From positions 124,001-188,000 of the forward strand of contig NZ_BMWZ01000002.1 of assembly GCF_014651495.1 (NCBI RefSeq): a DNA stretch of 64,000 nucleotides, given 5' to 3'. How positions within the stretch are numbered: position 1 is the stretch's first letter; every line of letters begins with the position of its first letter. The notes beneath the pieces were generated by a model. The model was not told the origin of the DNA. It searched no databases and was given only the letters and a program-made list of their open reading frames with translations. Shown here one piece after another: positions 9,183-18,735 of this stretch. Origin of the DNA: Algibacter mikhailovii (GTDB taxonomy: Bacteria; Bacteroidota; Bacteroidia; Flavobacteriales; Flavobacteriaceae). A program made the translations under genes and the position numbers.

Positions 9183-10301
9183 ATGAAATTAAATATTGCC
9201 ATATTGCCTGGCGATGGTATAGGACCAGAAGTTACCGCGCAAGCCGTTAAGGTTTTAAAAGCGATAGCTATGGAGTTCAACCACATATTTACTTTCACAA
9301 CAGGATTAGTAGGTTCTGCAGCGATAGATAAAACTGAAAACCCTTTACCTCAAGAAACTATTGATTTATGCAAGAAAGCAGATGCTGTTCTATTTGGAGC
9401 CATTGGTGATCCAAAATATGATAATAACCCAGATGCTAAAATTCGACCTGAACAGGGGCTTCTAGGAATACGCAAAGAACTTGGATTATATACTAATATT
9501 AGACCCGTTATTGCTTATGAAGATATTTTAAATAAATCTTCATTAAAGATTAAGCAAATAAAGGACACCAACATACTTATTTATCGAGAACTAACGGGAG
9601 GCATTTATTTTGGAGAACGTTTTCTTAGTGAAGATGGCAATACGGCTTCAGATGTTTGTGAATATAACCGCTTAGAAATAGAGCGTATAACCCATTTAGC
9701 GTTTAAAGCTGCTCAATCGCGAAAAAACAAATTAACATTAGTCGACAAAGCAAATGTACTAGAAAGCTCCAAACTCTGGAGACGTGTAGTACAGGAAATT
9801 GCCTTGCAGTATCCCAATGTAAAGGTTAACTATATGTACATTGATAATGCTGCTATGGAGCTTATTATTAACCCAAGGCAATTCGATGTTATTTTAACTG
9901 AAAACATGTTTGGCGACATTCTTTCTGAAGAAGCTAGCGTTATTGTTGGTTCAATTGGACTTTTGGCTTCGGCATCAACCGGTGATAAGCACGCTATGTT
10001 TGAGCCTATTCATGGGGCATTTACAAAAGCAGCTAACAAAGGGATTGCTAATCCAATAGCATCTATTTTATCGGCGGCGATGTTGTTAGACCATTTTGGT
10101 CTAGATGAAGAAGCAAACCGGATAAGAGAAGGTGTAGATAAATCACTTAAACTGCATATCACCACGCCAGACTTGAACACAAAATATGATAATATTAGCA
10201 CCACAAAAGTTGGTGACTTTATTGAGGATTTTATAAACAATCCAGACGAAACTAATCTAAACTTTACTAATATACATTTAGGGCAATCTACTATTATTTA
10301 A
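9183..10301 (+). CDS. leuB: 3-isopropylmalate dehydrogenase
   Basis: This 372-residue enzyme oxidises and decarboxylates 3-isopropylmalate in leucine synthesis. Visible are IAILPGDGIGPEV at the N-terminus, the GAIGDPKYD segment, RPEQGLLGIRKELGLYTNIRP with substrate-binding arginines, the RELTGGIYFGER loop, VDKANVLESSKLWR, the metal-site NMFGDILSEEASV, and the GSIGLLASAS and HGAFTKAANKGIANP nucleotide-binding segments. Length is normal. It follows leuA by 79 nt on the same strand and is followed by a hairpin at 10353-10377. Confidence 0.93.
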   Translation: MKLNIAILPGDGIGPEVTAQAVKVLKAIAMEFNHIFTFTTGLVGSAAIDKTENPLPQETIDLCKKADAVLFGAIGDPKYDNNPDAKIRPEQGLLGIRKELGLYTNIRPVIAYEDILNKSSLKIKQIKDTNILIYRELTGGIYFGERFLSEDGNTASDVCEYNRLEIERITHLAFKAAQSRKNKLTLVDKANVLESSKLWRRVVQEIALQYPNVKVNYMYIDNAAMELIINPRQFDVILTENMFGDILSEEASVIVGSIGLLASASTGDKHAMFEPIHGAFTKAANKGIANPIASILSAAMLLDHFGLDEEANRIREGVDKSLKLHITTPDLNTKYDNISTTKVGDFIEDFINNPDETNLNFTNIHLGQSTII

Positions 10302-10352
10302 TTATTTGAGTTAGTCAACAAACTATTAAACTAAACATATTAGACGTCCATT

Positions 10353-10377
10353 AAAGCACATTGTAAAAAATGTGCTT
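10353..10377 (+). terminator. Hairpin downstream of leuB
   Basis: AAAGCACATT and AATGTGCTTT pair perfectly around a short A-rich loop, about 50 nt after the leuB stop. The following U tract is interrupted (TTTCGTTG), so termination may be partial. It lies between converging genes. Confidence 0.55.
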
Positions 10378-10479
10378 TCGTTGTTTATACATATGCCTAT
10401 CCTGCAAGACTATAACAGTTTTTAGCTCTTCAGATTAGTTCTAAGGACAGAACAATATTTGTATTGATAAACCCTAATT

Positions 10480-11535
10480 TTAAAATTGTGTATGCAGTTT
10501 TATTTCAAATTGTTTAGGTATCTTATCATGAGACTCCCCTAAGTTTTGGCGAAGATCAATTTCAATTCCTCTAGCTATGGTTGAAATAGGAACATCATTA
10601 GCCGTGCCTTCGAAAGGATTTTCACCAGTCCGACCAATACGCTCCATGGTATGAAAAATCCACGCTACAATAACGTAAAACGGAATCGCTAACCATATAA
10701 AAAACTTGCCCACTTGGGGGTTATTAACAAGCACGTCATTGCCAATGCTTGCAAATTGAGGAACTAATGCAAAAGGCAACAAAAGCACAAAAATCCACAT
10801 AAAAAAATGATTTAAAGTAGCAAAATGTCTAGGGTAAGGAAAATTTTTAATGCGCTCACTTTTACCCTGCAAACTAAATAGTTCTTGAATTATATCTTCC
10901 AATTGCAAAAAAGAAAATTCCCAAATCACACCACTTTCTTTCAAAGCTCTCAGATGATGCGACTGCAAATACAATAAAGCGGTTGGCTTATTAGATTTAT
11001 TTATGACGTGCTGATAATCAGCATCAGAAATATATGGTTTTAAATCATCCTCCAAATTAGTATCTAACTCGGGTGGGCGCGCTCCCCATTCCTGATTGGT
11101 TTTATGTTTTACCGTAGTTTCCCACGGCTTTGGCATACGCATAGCATGACGTAAGGCGTTCATCCAAGCAATATGCCTATAAGTTAATGTTTTAATTTCC
11201 TTTTGCAAGTCCGCTTCATCCCAATCTTCCTCCGCATATTCATTGTTCACCATATCCTGAACGTAAACACCAAAAGTGCGAGATGTATTTACAATACCTC
11301 CCCAAATTTTTCTTGCCTCCCATATACGTCCGTAAGCTGCATTGTTTTGAAACCCTATTACAAAAGCAACAGCCGTACCAATTAAAGCCAAGGGTGTCCA
11401 TGGAATTTTCAACCAATTTAACTCAAAAAAATAATAAATAGAAACCCAAAATGTAATAATGAAAAAGAACAACATGGTCTCAAACCGTGTCCACCAAAAC
11501 ATTTCTTTTGTCGTGTAAATCTTTTTAATATGCAT
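10480..11535 (-). CDS. Bestrophin-family inner-membrane channel
   Basis: This 351-residue membrane protein resembles the bacterial bestrophin / YneE family of pentameric ion channels. Two N-terminal hydrophobic segments (about residues 15-40 and 45-65) are followed by the family signature ALIGTAVAFVIGFQNNAAYG and the arginine-rich GRIWEARKIWGGIVN segment. A soluble helical middle comes next, then another hydrophobic pair around residues 235-290, and the ENPFEGTANDVP motif near the C-terminus. The family conducts anions or cations; selectivity cannot be told here. It is monocistronic on the minus strand between leuB and the end of the arginine operon. Confidence 0.88.
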   Translation of the reverse strand: MHIKKIYTTKEMFWWTRFETMLFFFIITFWVSIYYFFELNWLKIPWTPLALIGTAVAFVIGFQNNAAYGRIWEARKIWGGIVNTSRTFGVYVQDMVNNEYAEEDWDEADLQKEIKTLTYRHIAWMNALRHAMRMPKPWETTVKHKTNQEWGARPPELDTNLEDDLKPYISDADYQHVINKSNKPTALLYLQSHHLRALKESGVIWEFSFLQLEDIIQELFSLQGKSERIKNFPYPRHFATLNHFFMWIFVLLLPFALVPQFASIGNDVLVNNPQVGKFFIWLAIPFYVIVAWIFHTMERIGRTGENPFEGTANDVPISTIARGIEIDLRQNLGESHDKIPKQFEIKLHTQF

Positions 11536-11738
11536 ATTCCCAATATTAGTAAAACGTGTTAGACTGTAATTTACTAAATTTTAAGCTAAGCGAAATAACT
11601 TATGAATTATGAGAAATAGAAGAATCTGATAAGTATAATAGCATGAGAGACATTTCTAAGAATAACTTGCCTTACGAGCTTCATTATGATAATAAAACTC
11701 ATCATAATTATGCCTGCCAAAATACTAAGAATATAAAA

Positions 11739-12647
11739 TTAAAAGCTCCTTAACCAATCGTCCATTCGATCTGTCCACGTTTGTAAGCGCCCCTTGTTTA
11801 TCGCAAGGGAGTAACCATGCTTCCCGTAAGGATATATATGTAATTCAGCATCTACACCTTCACTTTTTAAAGCTGAATAAAACTTAATACTGTTTTCAAC
11901 AGGAACGGCATGATCATCAGATGAATGCACTAAAAAAGTAGGAGGCGTTTTCTTTGAGACCTGTAACTCATTTGAATATTTAGTAATCAAGGCTTGATTG
12001 GGACTTTTACCAAGTAATCGATCTCGAGACCCCATATGCACAAAACCCTGTTTCATTGTAATCACCGGGTATATCAATGCCATAAAATCTGGCCGCGCAG
12101 AAATGGTATCCAAGGGCTGTTCTTTAAATGTATTTGGCGCATCAAATCGCGTCCCTAAAGTAGAAGCTAAATGTCCACCAGCCGAAAATCCAATAACACC
12201 TATTTTATTTGGGTTAATATCATAATCCTCGGCGTGAGCACGCACCCAACGCATAGCCCGTTGTGCATCTTGCAAAGGCGCTTCGTGTGCAGTTTTTAAG
12301 GATTTTGAAGTTGGTAATCGGTACTTTAAAACAAAAGCCGTTATCCCTTTTGAATTGAACCATTTTGCGACATCCGTCCCTTCCCAATCATAAGACAAAA
12401 AATGGTAACCACCACCAGGGCAAATAACAACAGCTTTATCTGTGGCATGACGTTTAGCCGGCACATAAATTTCTAGGGTTGGCGTCTTTACCGTATAAAT
12501 TTTTAAAATATCGCCCTGCTTAACATCTTCTTTCTCATCCGTTTCTTGACTATTAGGAATATCGTCCCATAATTGAACTACCTGATCTTGTGAAAAAACA
12601 CTTGATATCATAAATAAAAAACCAAAAAGAACACCTATCAATCTCAT
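11739..12647 (-). CDS. Secreted alpha/beta-hydrolase, acetyl-xylan-esterase / lipase-like
   Basis: This 302-residue hydrolase has a cleavable signal peptide (residues 1 to about 19, ending FSQD). The HGGG-like oxyanion region appears as CPGGGYHFLSYDWEG near residue 75, the nucleophile elbow is GFSAGGHLAS, and the Asp and His lie in SSDDHAVPVENS and GKHGYSL. Family members remove acetyl groups from sugars or hydrolyse short esters. It follows argH by only 10 nt and so appears to be the last gene of the arginine operon, although it has no obvious role there. It may simply be co-transcribed. Confidence 0.85.
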   Translation of the reverse strand: MRLIGVLFGFLFMISSVFSQDQVVQLWDDIPNSQETDEKEDVKQGDILKIYTVKTPTLEIYVPAKRHATDKAVVICPGGGYHFLSYDWEGTDVAKWFNSKGITAFVLKYRLPTSKSLKTAHEAPLQDAQRAMRWVRAHAEDYDINPNKIGVIGFSAGGHLASTLGTRFDAPNTFKEQPLDTISARPDFMALIYPVITMKQGFVHMGSRDRLLGKSPNQALITKYSNELQVSKKTPPTFLVHSSDDHAVPVENSIKFYSALKSEGVDAELHIYPYGKHGYSLAINKGRLQTWTDRMDDWLRSF

Positions 12648-12657
12648 ATGTTAACGT

Positions 12658-13935
12658 TTAATCTAAAGGGAACTTATCTCTAATCTCATCTAAACACAAA
12701 TTATGAATACTCCCTTCATGCGTGTGCTTTTTTGAGGTATCTGGCACATAAGTACCATCTTGAACCTGACCACCAATCTTTTGGTAGGCTTCCCTAAAAC
12801 TCATCCCTTCCACTACAAGTGTGTTGATATTATCAACTGTAAATAAGTACTTGTACTTATCATCATTAATATCAACATCTTTAACAATGATTTGTTGAAT
12901 GGAGTAATTTAAAATTTCTAGAATATCCTTTAATTCTTCGAAAGCGGCAATCATATTTTCTTTCAAAAGCTGATAATCCCTATGGTATCCTGTAGGCAAA
13001 TTATTGGTAATTAAAACCATTTCACTTTGTAAGGCTTGAATTTTATTACACTTTCCACGAATCAATTCAAAGACATCTGGATTCTTTTTATGAGGCATGA
13101 TACTACTTCCGGTAGTAAGCTCATCTGGAAAAGACAAAAAATCAAAATTTTGGCTCATATACAAGCATGTATCCATAGCAAAACGAGCCAATGTATTAGA
13201 CAAACTCCCCAATGCAGCGGCAATAGTTCGCTCGTTTTTACCTCTACCCAACTGAGCAGCAACCACATTATATTTTAATGTTGCAAAGCCCATTTCTTCA
13301 GTCGTTAATTTCCTGTCGATTGGGAACGAACTACCATAACCAGCAGCTGAACCTAATGGGTTTTGATCAACCGTTTTAATTGCTGCATCAATAAGAAATA
13401 CGTCATCAATCATTAATTCAGCATAAGCTGAAAACCACAAACCAAATGATGATGGCATAGCCACCTGCAAATGTGTATAACCCGGCAAAACCTTATCCTT
13501 GTATTGCTCTGCTAGGTTTAAAAGTGTATCAAATAATGTTTTTGTTTTTTGTTTAACAAGGCCTAAATTCTCCTTGTAATATAAATGACAAGCCACTAAA
13601 ACTTGATCATTCCTTGAACGTGCTGTATGAATTTTTTTTCCAACTTCACCTAAGCTTTTAGTGAGTTCGAATTCAATTTTAGAGTGCACATCTTCAAACT
13701 GCGCATCAATAACAAAAGTACCCTCTTCAATTTGAGTTTCCAGAACCTTTAATCCACTTAAAAGATCGACCAATTCTTCAACCGTAATAATGCCTATTTT
13801 TTGAAGCATTTTCGCATGTGCTCTTGAGGCTATTACATCATACTTTGCAATATGAATATCTATTTCTCGGTCATTTCCAACTGTAAATTGTTCAATCTTT
13901 TTATCTATTGATATACCCTTATCCCAAAGTTTCAT
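12658..13935 (-). CDS. argH: Argininosuccinate lyase
   Basis: This 425-residue enzyme splits argininosuccinate to arginine and fumarate, the last step of arginine synthesis. It belongs to the fumarase/aspartase superfamily and shows the signature GSSIMPHKKNPDVFE with the mobile catalytic loop, the HTARSRNDQV segment and PGYTHLQVAMP with the conserved His. The C-terminus is slightly shorter than that of typical 450-470-residue ArgH proteins, but the core is complete. It follows argE by about 50 nt in the arginine operon. Confidence 0.94.
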   Translation of the reverse strand: MKLWDKGISIDKKIEQFTVGNDREIDIHIAKYDVIASRAHAKMLQKIGIITVEELVDLLSGLKVLETQIEEGTFVIDAQFEDVHSKIEFELTKSLGEVGKKIHTARSRNDQVLVACHLYYKENLGLVKQKTKTLFDTLLNLAEQYKDKVLPGYTHLQVAMPSSFGLWFSAYAELMIDDVFLIDAAIKTVDQNPLGSAAGYGSSFPIDRKLTTEEMGFATLKYNVVAAQLGRGKNERTIAAALGSLSNTLARFAMDTCLYMSQNFDFLSFPDELTTGSSIMPHKKNPDVFELIRGKCNKIQALQSEMVLITNNLPTGYHRDYQLLKENMIAAFEELKDILEILNYSIQQIIVKDVDINDDKYKYLFTVDNINTLVVEGMSFREAYQKIGGQVQDGTYVPDTSKKHTHEGSIHNLCLDEIRDKFPLD

Positions 13936-13985
13936 TTCTCTTAAGTGTTTTATTTTAATGTATTGAATTGTCTCGATGGTATGCG

Positions 13986-15050
13986 CTAAACAATTACGCG
14001 ACTCAACAGTTCAACATAAATTTCAATACCTTCTTCTATTTCGTTTATATATATAAATTCATCCGCTGAATGGGACCGCGTGCTATCCCCCGGTCCTAAT
14101 TTTAAACTTGGACAAGACAATACCGCTTGATCTGATAAGGTTGGCGAACCATAACTTGTTCTACCCATGGCTAGTCCGGCTTTCACCAAATCGTGTTCCA
14201 TAGGAATGGATGATGAATTCAACCTCAAACTACGTGGAGTGATTTTTGTTACTGGCGCTTGTTCTTGCAAAATTTCGGCTATTTCAGCATTACTATACGC
14301 GTCATTTACTCGCACATCTATAACCAAATCTGTGTGGCCAGGAACAACATTATGTTGCGATCCCGCATTAATTTGCGTCACAGTTAATTTAACATCGCCT
14401 AATGCCTCTGAACTTTTTTCAAACGTACAGTTTTCAAACCATTGTAATGCCGCTATCGTATTATAAATAGCATTATTATCATTGGGATGCGCAGCATGAC
14501 TTGGCGTCCCTTCAATGATAGCATCAAATACAACTAAGCCTTTTTCGGCAACCGCCAAATTCATTAATGTTGGTTCACCTACTATAGCCACATCAATATT
14601 GGGTATTACCGACAACATACTATTTAAGCCATTGGGGCCACTACTCTCCTCTTCGGCAGAAGCCACAATAACTAAATTGTATTTTAAATTTTCATAATTA
14701 TAAAAATGAGTGAATGTGGCTATTAAGGACACAAGACATCCGCCAGCATCATTACTACCTAATCCATAAAGTTTACCGTCTTCGACATCTGCTTTAAAAG
14801 GATCTCTGGTGTATGCCGAATTTGGCTTTACAGTATCATGATGGGAATTCAGCAATAAAGTAGGCTTGCCAGCTTCAAAATGTTTATTGATCGCCCATAC
14901 ATTATTATTTGTTCGCTTAAAATCAATATTATGGACTTTAAACCAATCCTCTATATGCGTGGCTGTAGCCGCTTCTTCAGATGAAAAAGATTGCGTTTCT
15001 ATGAGCTTTTTAAGTAAAGCTATAGCATCATTTTTTAATTGTTCCATCAT
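13986..15050 (-). CDS. argE: N-acyl-ornithine/citrulline deacylase, M20 family (ArgE-like)
   Basis: This 354-residue M20 metallopeptidase should remove the N-acyl group from acyl-citrulline or acyl-ornithine. The zinc-site motifs are NSHHDTVKP (His, with the Asp two residues later), the bridging Asp in LGSNDAGGC, the EEES pair with the catalytic Glu, and VGEPT with a ligand Glu. A dimerisation domain sits in the middle and a final His in STRSHSADEF. Its start overlaps the end of argB by 4 nt, which implies translational coupling. If the pathway uses succinyl intermediates, as argued for the transcarbamylase, this enzyme would be a desuccinylase. Confidence 0.88.
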   Translation of the reverse strand: MMEQLKNDAIALLKKLIETQSFSSEEAATATHIEDWFKVHNIDFKRTNNNVWAINKHFEAGKPTLLLNSHHDTVKPNSAYTRDPFKADVEDGKLYGLGSNDAGGCLVSLIATFTHFYNYENLKYNLVIVASAEEESSGPNGLNSMLSVIPNIDVAIVGEPTLMNLAVAEKGLVVFDAIIEGTPSHAAHPNDNNAIYNTIAALQWFENCTFEKSSEALGDVKLTVTQINAGSQHNVVPGHTDLVIDVRVNDAYSNAEIAEILQEQAPVTKITPRSLRLNSSSIPMEHDLVKAGLAMGRTSYGSPTLSDQAVLSCPSLKLGPGDSTRSHSADEFIYINEIEEGIEIYVELLSRVIV

Positions 15051-15829
15051 AAGTACAAGGTAGTAAACTTTTGATCTTTATTGCTAATTACCGAAGGGTT
15101 CCCTATGAAAACTCTCGACACACCATTTTCTATGGCGTAATAACAATTTTCTAGTTTAGGAAGCATGCCATCATGAAATACGCCTTCATGCTTAAGCACC
15201 TCATAAGTCCCAGAATCCATATAGTCAATTACTGAATCATCATCATCAACAGACATGAGTACCCCGTTTTTTTCAAAACAATAGAATAATTCTACCTTAT
15301 ATAAATTTGAAAGCCCAATGGCTAATTCTGAAGCAATAGTATCTGCATTTGTATTAAATAATTGTCCCTTTTTATCATGGGTTATGGCACAAAAAACAGG
15401 CGTAAATTCAGCAGAAATAAGTTTATTTATGGCCTTATGATTAACCTTTTTAACATCACCAACAAAACCATAATCAATATCCTTTACAGGACGCTTCTCA
15501 GATTTAATAGCGTTAACATCTGCTCCTGTCAATCCAATAGCATCAACATCTAAACCTTGCAGTTTAGCCACAATATTTTTGTTAACCAAGCCGCCATAAA
15601 CCATAGTGATAACTTCTAAGGTATCAGCATCTGTAATACGTCTACCATTTATCATTTTAGATTCAATTCCCAACTTAGAAGCCATATAGGTAGCTCTTTT
15701 TCCTCCACCATGAACTAAAACTTTCTTTCCTTTTAACTTAGAGAAATGCTCTAAAAAGGTTTCTAAGGCTTCTTTATTTTCAATAACATTCCCTCCTATT
15801 TTTACTATAGACAATTTCTCTTTAGCCAT
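15047..15829 (-). CDS. argB: Acetylglutamate (or succinylglutamate) kinase
   Basis: This 260-residue amino-acid kinase phosphorylates the gamma-carboxylate of N-acylglutamate. The KIGGNVIE phosphate-binding lysine is near the N-terminus, followed by the VHGGGKRAT motif, the substrate-site segment INGRRITDADTLEV, and the C-terminal FHDGMLPKLENC segment, typical of ArgB. There is no N-terminal arginine-sensing helix extension, which argues against the hexameric arginine-inhibited type. It overlaps the upstream argF-type gene by 8 nt and argE by 4 nt. Confidence 0.92.
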   Translation of the reverse strand: MAKEKLSIVKIGGNVIENKEALETFLEHFSKLKGKKVLVHGGGKRATYMASKLGIESKMINGRRITDADTLEVITMVYGGLVNKNIVAKLQGLDVDAIGLTGADVNAIKSEKRPVKDIDYGFVGDVKKVNHKAINKLISAEFTPVFCAITHDKKGQLFNTNADTIASELAIGLSNLYKVELFYCFEKNGVLMSVDDDDSVIDYMDSGTYEVLKHEGVFHDGMLPKLENCYYAIENGVSRVFIGNPSVISNKDQKFTTLYL

Positions 15830-16757
15830 TCTCTAATATTTTTTTAAGAACCAATTGTGCAGCATAGGTCCTGTTATTTGCCTGTTCAATGACTAAAGAA
15901 CTGTCACTGTCTAAAACAGCATCTTCAACAACTACATTGCGTCTTACTGGTAAACAATGCATAAACTTAGCCGCTCCTAATTTATCTTTAGTAATCATCC
16001 AATTGGGGTCAGTATTAATTACTTGACCATAATTATCATAAGAACTCCAGTTTTTTGTATACACAAAATCGGCATCCTTAAAAGCCTCTTCTTGATTATG
16101 ATATACAGGTGTATCCTTTGTTATTTCAGGGTTTAAATCATAACCTTCTGGATTAGCAATAACAAAATCAACATCCATTTTCTGCATGGCTTCAACAAAA
16201 CTATTGCCTACGGCATGAGGCAAAGCTTTAATGTGAGGCGCCCAACTTAAAACCACTTTTGGCTTAGCTATTTTTGCGTGTTCCGAAATCGTTAACGCAT
16301 CTGTTAATCCCTGTAAAGGATGCCCTGTTGCACTTTCCATATTCACAATGGGTACTGATGCGAACTTAACAAATGAACTCAACACCTGTTCACTTTCATC
16401 TTTTGTTTTATCCGTTAATGTAGGAAAGGCTCGTACGGCAATAACATCGCAATATTGAGATACTACCGCGGCAGCCTCTTTAATATGTTCAGCCGTATTG
16501 CCATTCATCACAGTACCATCTCCAAACTCAATACCCCAAGCGTCACCAGATACGTTCATAACTATAGGATTCATTCCTAAATTTAAAGCCGCTTTTTGAG
16601 TACTTAGTCGTGTACGCAAACTTGAATTAAAAAATAACAGACCAAGGGTTTTGTTCTTTCCTAACGCTATATCAGCAAGCGGATTTGCCTTTAGTTGTTT
16701 CGCCTCCTCAACCCAAGTATGGATATCATCTATATCTTGTATGGATGTGTAATTCAT
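15822..16757 (-). CDS. argF: N-succinylornithine (or N-acetylornithine) carbamoyltransferase
   Basis: This 311-residue carbamoyltransferase has the carbamoyl-phosphate motif FFNSSLRTR (residues 42-50) and the HCLPVRRN segment near residue 267. It is not an ordinary ornithine transcarbamylase: it has the DAWGIEFGDGTVMNG loop and the SWAPH and GHPLQGLTDALT segments of the N-acyl-ornithine group described from Xanthomonas and Bacteroides. From memory of those papers, the residue that separates acetyl from succinyl substrates is Glu92 in Xanthomonas and Pro90 in Bacteroides fragilis. The matching position here, two residues before the His of AEHIKEA, is Ala89, which favours the succinyl form. It lies 5 nt after proB and overlaps argB. 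Confidence 0.9.
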   Translation of the reverse strand: MNYTSIQDIDDIHTWVEEAKQLKANPLADIALGKNKTLGLLFFNSSLRTRLSTQKAALNLGMNPIVMNVSGDAWGIEFGDGTVMNGNTAEHIKEAAAVVSQYCDVIAVRAFPTLTDKTKDESEQVLSSFVKFASVPIVNMESATGHPLQGLTDALTISEHAKIAKPKVVLSWAPHIKALPHAVGNSFVEAMQKMDVDFVIANPEGYDLNPEITKDTPVYHNQEEAFKDADFVYTKNWSSYDNYGQVINTDPNWMITKDKLGAAKFMHCLPVRRNVVVEDAVLDSDSSLVIEQANNRTYAAQLVLKKILENG

Positions 16758-16762
16758 CTTTC

Positions 16763-17527
16763 TTATTTTATTTTAGTAAACGGCACCTTGTTTTCCATAG
16801 CATTCACTATAAAATTATCTTCCAATCCGTTTACAATCCATGTTTCTATATTTGCCTTTTTTGCTAATGAAGCCGCTTCTATTTTAGAAGCCATACCGCC
16901 GCTGCCATGAGAGGATTTTGAACACACGACTTGCGATCTTAAATCATCAAAATTCAAAACTTCCTTTATTGTTTCTGGCGATTCTTCCTTAATGGATGCT
17001 TTAGTATAAATCCCATTGGTATTTGTTGCTATTATTAACAAATCTACATCTAATAACGATGCTGTTAGTGCCGCTAATTTATCATTGTCACCAAATTTAA
17101 TTTCATCAGTCGCCACGGTATCATTCTCGTTAATTATTGGAATGTAACTATTATTTACTAATACTTTTATGGTATTAGTGATGTTGGTTCTACTTTCTTC
17201 TTTTTCAAAATCTGAATAAGACAATAAACACTGCGAACTCAACAAGCCATACTCTCTAAAAATCTCTTGATAAATTCTAATGAGATGCGGTTGCCCAATA
17301 GATGCTAGGGCTTGTTTTACAAAAACTTCTTTTTGCTTACTTTCGAGTTTCACAAATTGTTTGGCCACTGCAATCGCTCCTGAGCTTACAATAATAAATT
17401 CACAAGTGTCTTTCAATTGTGAAATCTGATTAGCAAGATCCTCAATCTTACCTCTTGAGATATTATCAGTTTCTTTGGTTAAGGTATTAGACCCTATTTT
17501 TAATAATATGCGTTTCTTTTTTTGCAT
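16763..17527 (-). CDS. proB: Glutamate 5-kinase without PUA domain
   Basis: This 254-residue amino-acid kinase phosphorylates glutamate for proline synthesis. Marks are LLKIGSNTLT with the phosphate-binding lysine, VSSGAIAVAKQ, IPIINENDTVATDEIKFGDND with the substrate-binding residues, and SSHGSGGMASKIEAA near the C-terminus. E. coli ProB is about 367 residues and ends in a PUA domain; here the chain ends with the kinase. It is 2 nt downstream of proA and 5 nt upstream of the argF-type gene, so proline genes are embedded in the arginine operon. Confidence 0.92.
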   Translation of the reverse strand: MQKKKRILLKIGSNTLTKETDNISRGKIEDLANQISQLKDTCEFIIVSSGAIAVAKQFVKLESKQKEVFVKQALASIGQPHLIRIYQEIFREYGLLSSQCLLSYSDFEKEESRTNITNTIKVLVNNSYIPIINENDTVATDEIKFGDNDKLAALTASLLDVDLLIIATNTNGIYTKASIKEESPETIKEVLNFDDLRSQVVCSKSSHGSGGMASKIEAASLAKKANIETWIVNGLEDNFIVNAMENKVPFTKIK

Positions 17528-17529
17528 CC

Positions 17530-18723
17530 TTATCTAATTTGTCCATTACCATGAACGTACCATTTATTAGTTACCAAATGCTGTAAACCAATAGGCCCAC
17601 GTTGATGTAATTTATCTGTACTAATAGCGAGTTCACCACCTAAACCTAATTGGCCCCCATCGGTAAAACGTGTTGAAGCATTATGATATACTGCGGCGGT
17701 ATCCACATTTTCCATAAAGCGTTTTGCCTCATCCTCATCCGTAGTCACAATTACTGATGAATGTCCTCCTGAATATTTATTAATCATAGCTATAGTATCT
17801 TGATTAGATGCTATTTCACCAATCAAAATCTTATAATCTAAAAACTCTTCGTACCAAATATCATTAGATGTTATTGCCCCCACTTCATTGTCTTTTGAAA
17901 TAGAGTCGTCCCCCAATACTTCAATATTAAAGTCCTTCAATTTTGAAATTAGAGTCTTTACAAACTCGCCTTTATTTGGAAGGTTTTCATCTATCAAAAC
18001 TTTATCCACAGCATTACATGCGGATATTTTTGATTTTCCGTTCATAATAACGTCCACAGCAATATCTAAATCTGCCGCCTCATGGACGTAAACAAAATTA
18101 TTGCCACGTCCGCTAATAATAACTGGACAAGTAGCATGTTCTTTCACAAAAGCAATTAAACGCTCCCCGCCTCGTGGCACGATTAAATCTACTTTTTGTG
18201 TTGGCTTTTCTAAAAAGGCTTGAGTTTCGGTCCTATTATATTGTAAATACTCAACCCAATTTGTGGATGCATCAAAAGCAAGCAGTGCTTCGTGCCATAG
18301 CTCAACTATTTTTAAGTTGGAATTTAAAGACTCTTTTCCTCCTTTTAGCAAAATCTTATTCCCCGATTTAAAAGCTATTCCTGCTGCTTCTACCGTAACG
18401 TCTGGACGTGATTCGTAAATAATTAAAACCGTACCAAATGATGCTGTTTTGTTATACACTTGCATCCCGTTATCGTGCTTAAAGCTAAATCGTTCCACGC
18501 CTACAGGATCTGCCTGAGAGGCCAAATGAGTAACCGATTTAATCATTTCATCTACTTTTGAATCGTCTACTTTCAAACGATCAAACATTGATATATCATC
18601 CCCCTTATAGGCGTCTAAATCCGTTTTATTAATTGCAATTATTGTCTGACGTTCTCGCTCTAAAAGCGCTGCCATTTTCAGCAGTACCGCGTTCCTAGTC
18701 TCTATAGATAATAACGTATTCAT
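17530..18723 (-). CDS. proA: Glutamate-5-semialdehyde dehydrogenase
   Basis: This 397-residue member of the aldehyde dehydrogenase superfamily reduces glutamyl phosphate with NADPH. The GTVLIIYESRPDVTVEAAG segment, the FKSGNKILLKGGKES nucleotide region, the IVPRGGERLIAFV motif and the catalytic Cys in GKSKISACNAVDKVLID are all present, as are TGGQLGLGGELAISTDKLHQRG and the C-terminal WYVHGNGQIR. Length is typical. It lies between argD (12 nt upstream) and proB (2 nt downstream). Confidence 0.94.
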   Translation of the reverse strand: MNTLLSIETRNAVLLKMAALLERERQTIIAINKTDLDAYKGDDISMFDRLKVDDSKVDEMIKSVTHLASQADPVGVERFSFKHDNGMQVYNKTASFGTVLIIYESRPDVTVEAAGIAFKSGNKILLKGGKESLNSNLKIVELWHEALLAFDASTNWVEYLQYNRTETQAFLEKPTQKVDLIVPRGGERLIAFVKEHATCPVIISGRGNNFVYVHEAADLDIAVDVIMNGKSKISACNAVDKVLIDENLPNKGEFVKTLISKLKDFNIEVLGDDSISKDNEVGAITSNDIWYEEFLDYKILIGEIASNQDTIAMINKYSGGHSSVIVTTDEDEAKRFMENVDTAAVYHNASTRFTDGGQLGLGGELAISTDKLHQRGPIGLQHLVTNKWYVHGNGQIR

Positions 18724-18735
18724 CTTCTTAATCTT

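Noticed and set aside
11683-11708. Inverted repeat ATTATGAT/ATCATAAT near the end of the esterase gene
   Set aside because: No T run on either side and AT-only arms; not enough for a terminator call.
11643-11753. 36-codon plus-strand frame (MRDISKNNLPYELHYDN...)
   Set aside because: It overlaps the end of the esterase gene on the other strand and has no promoter match, domain or context; chance is more likely.
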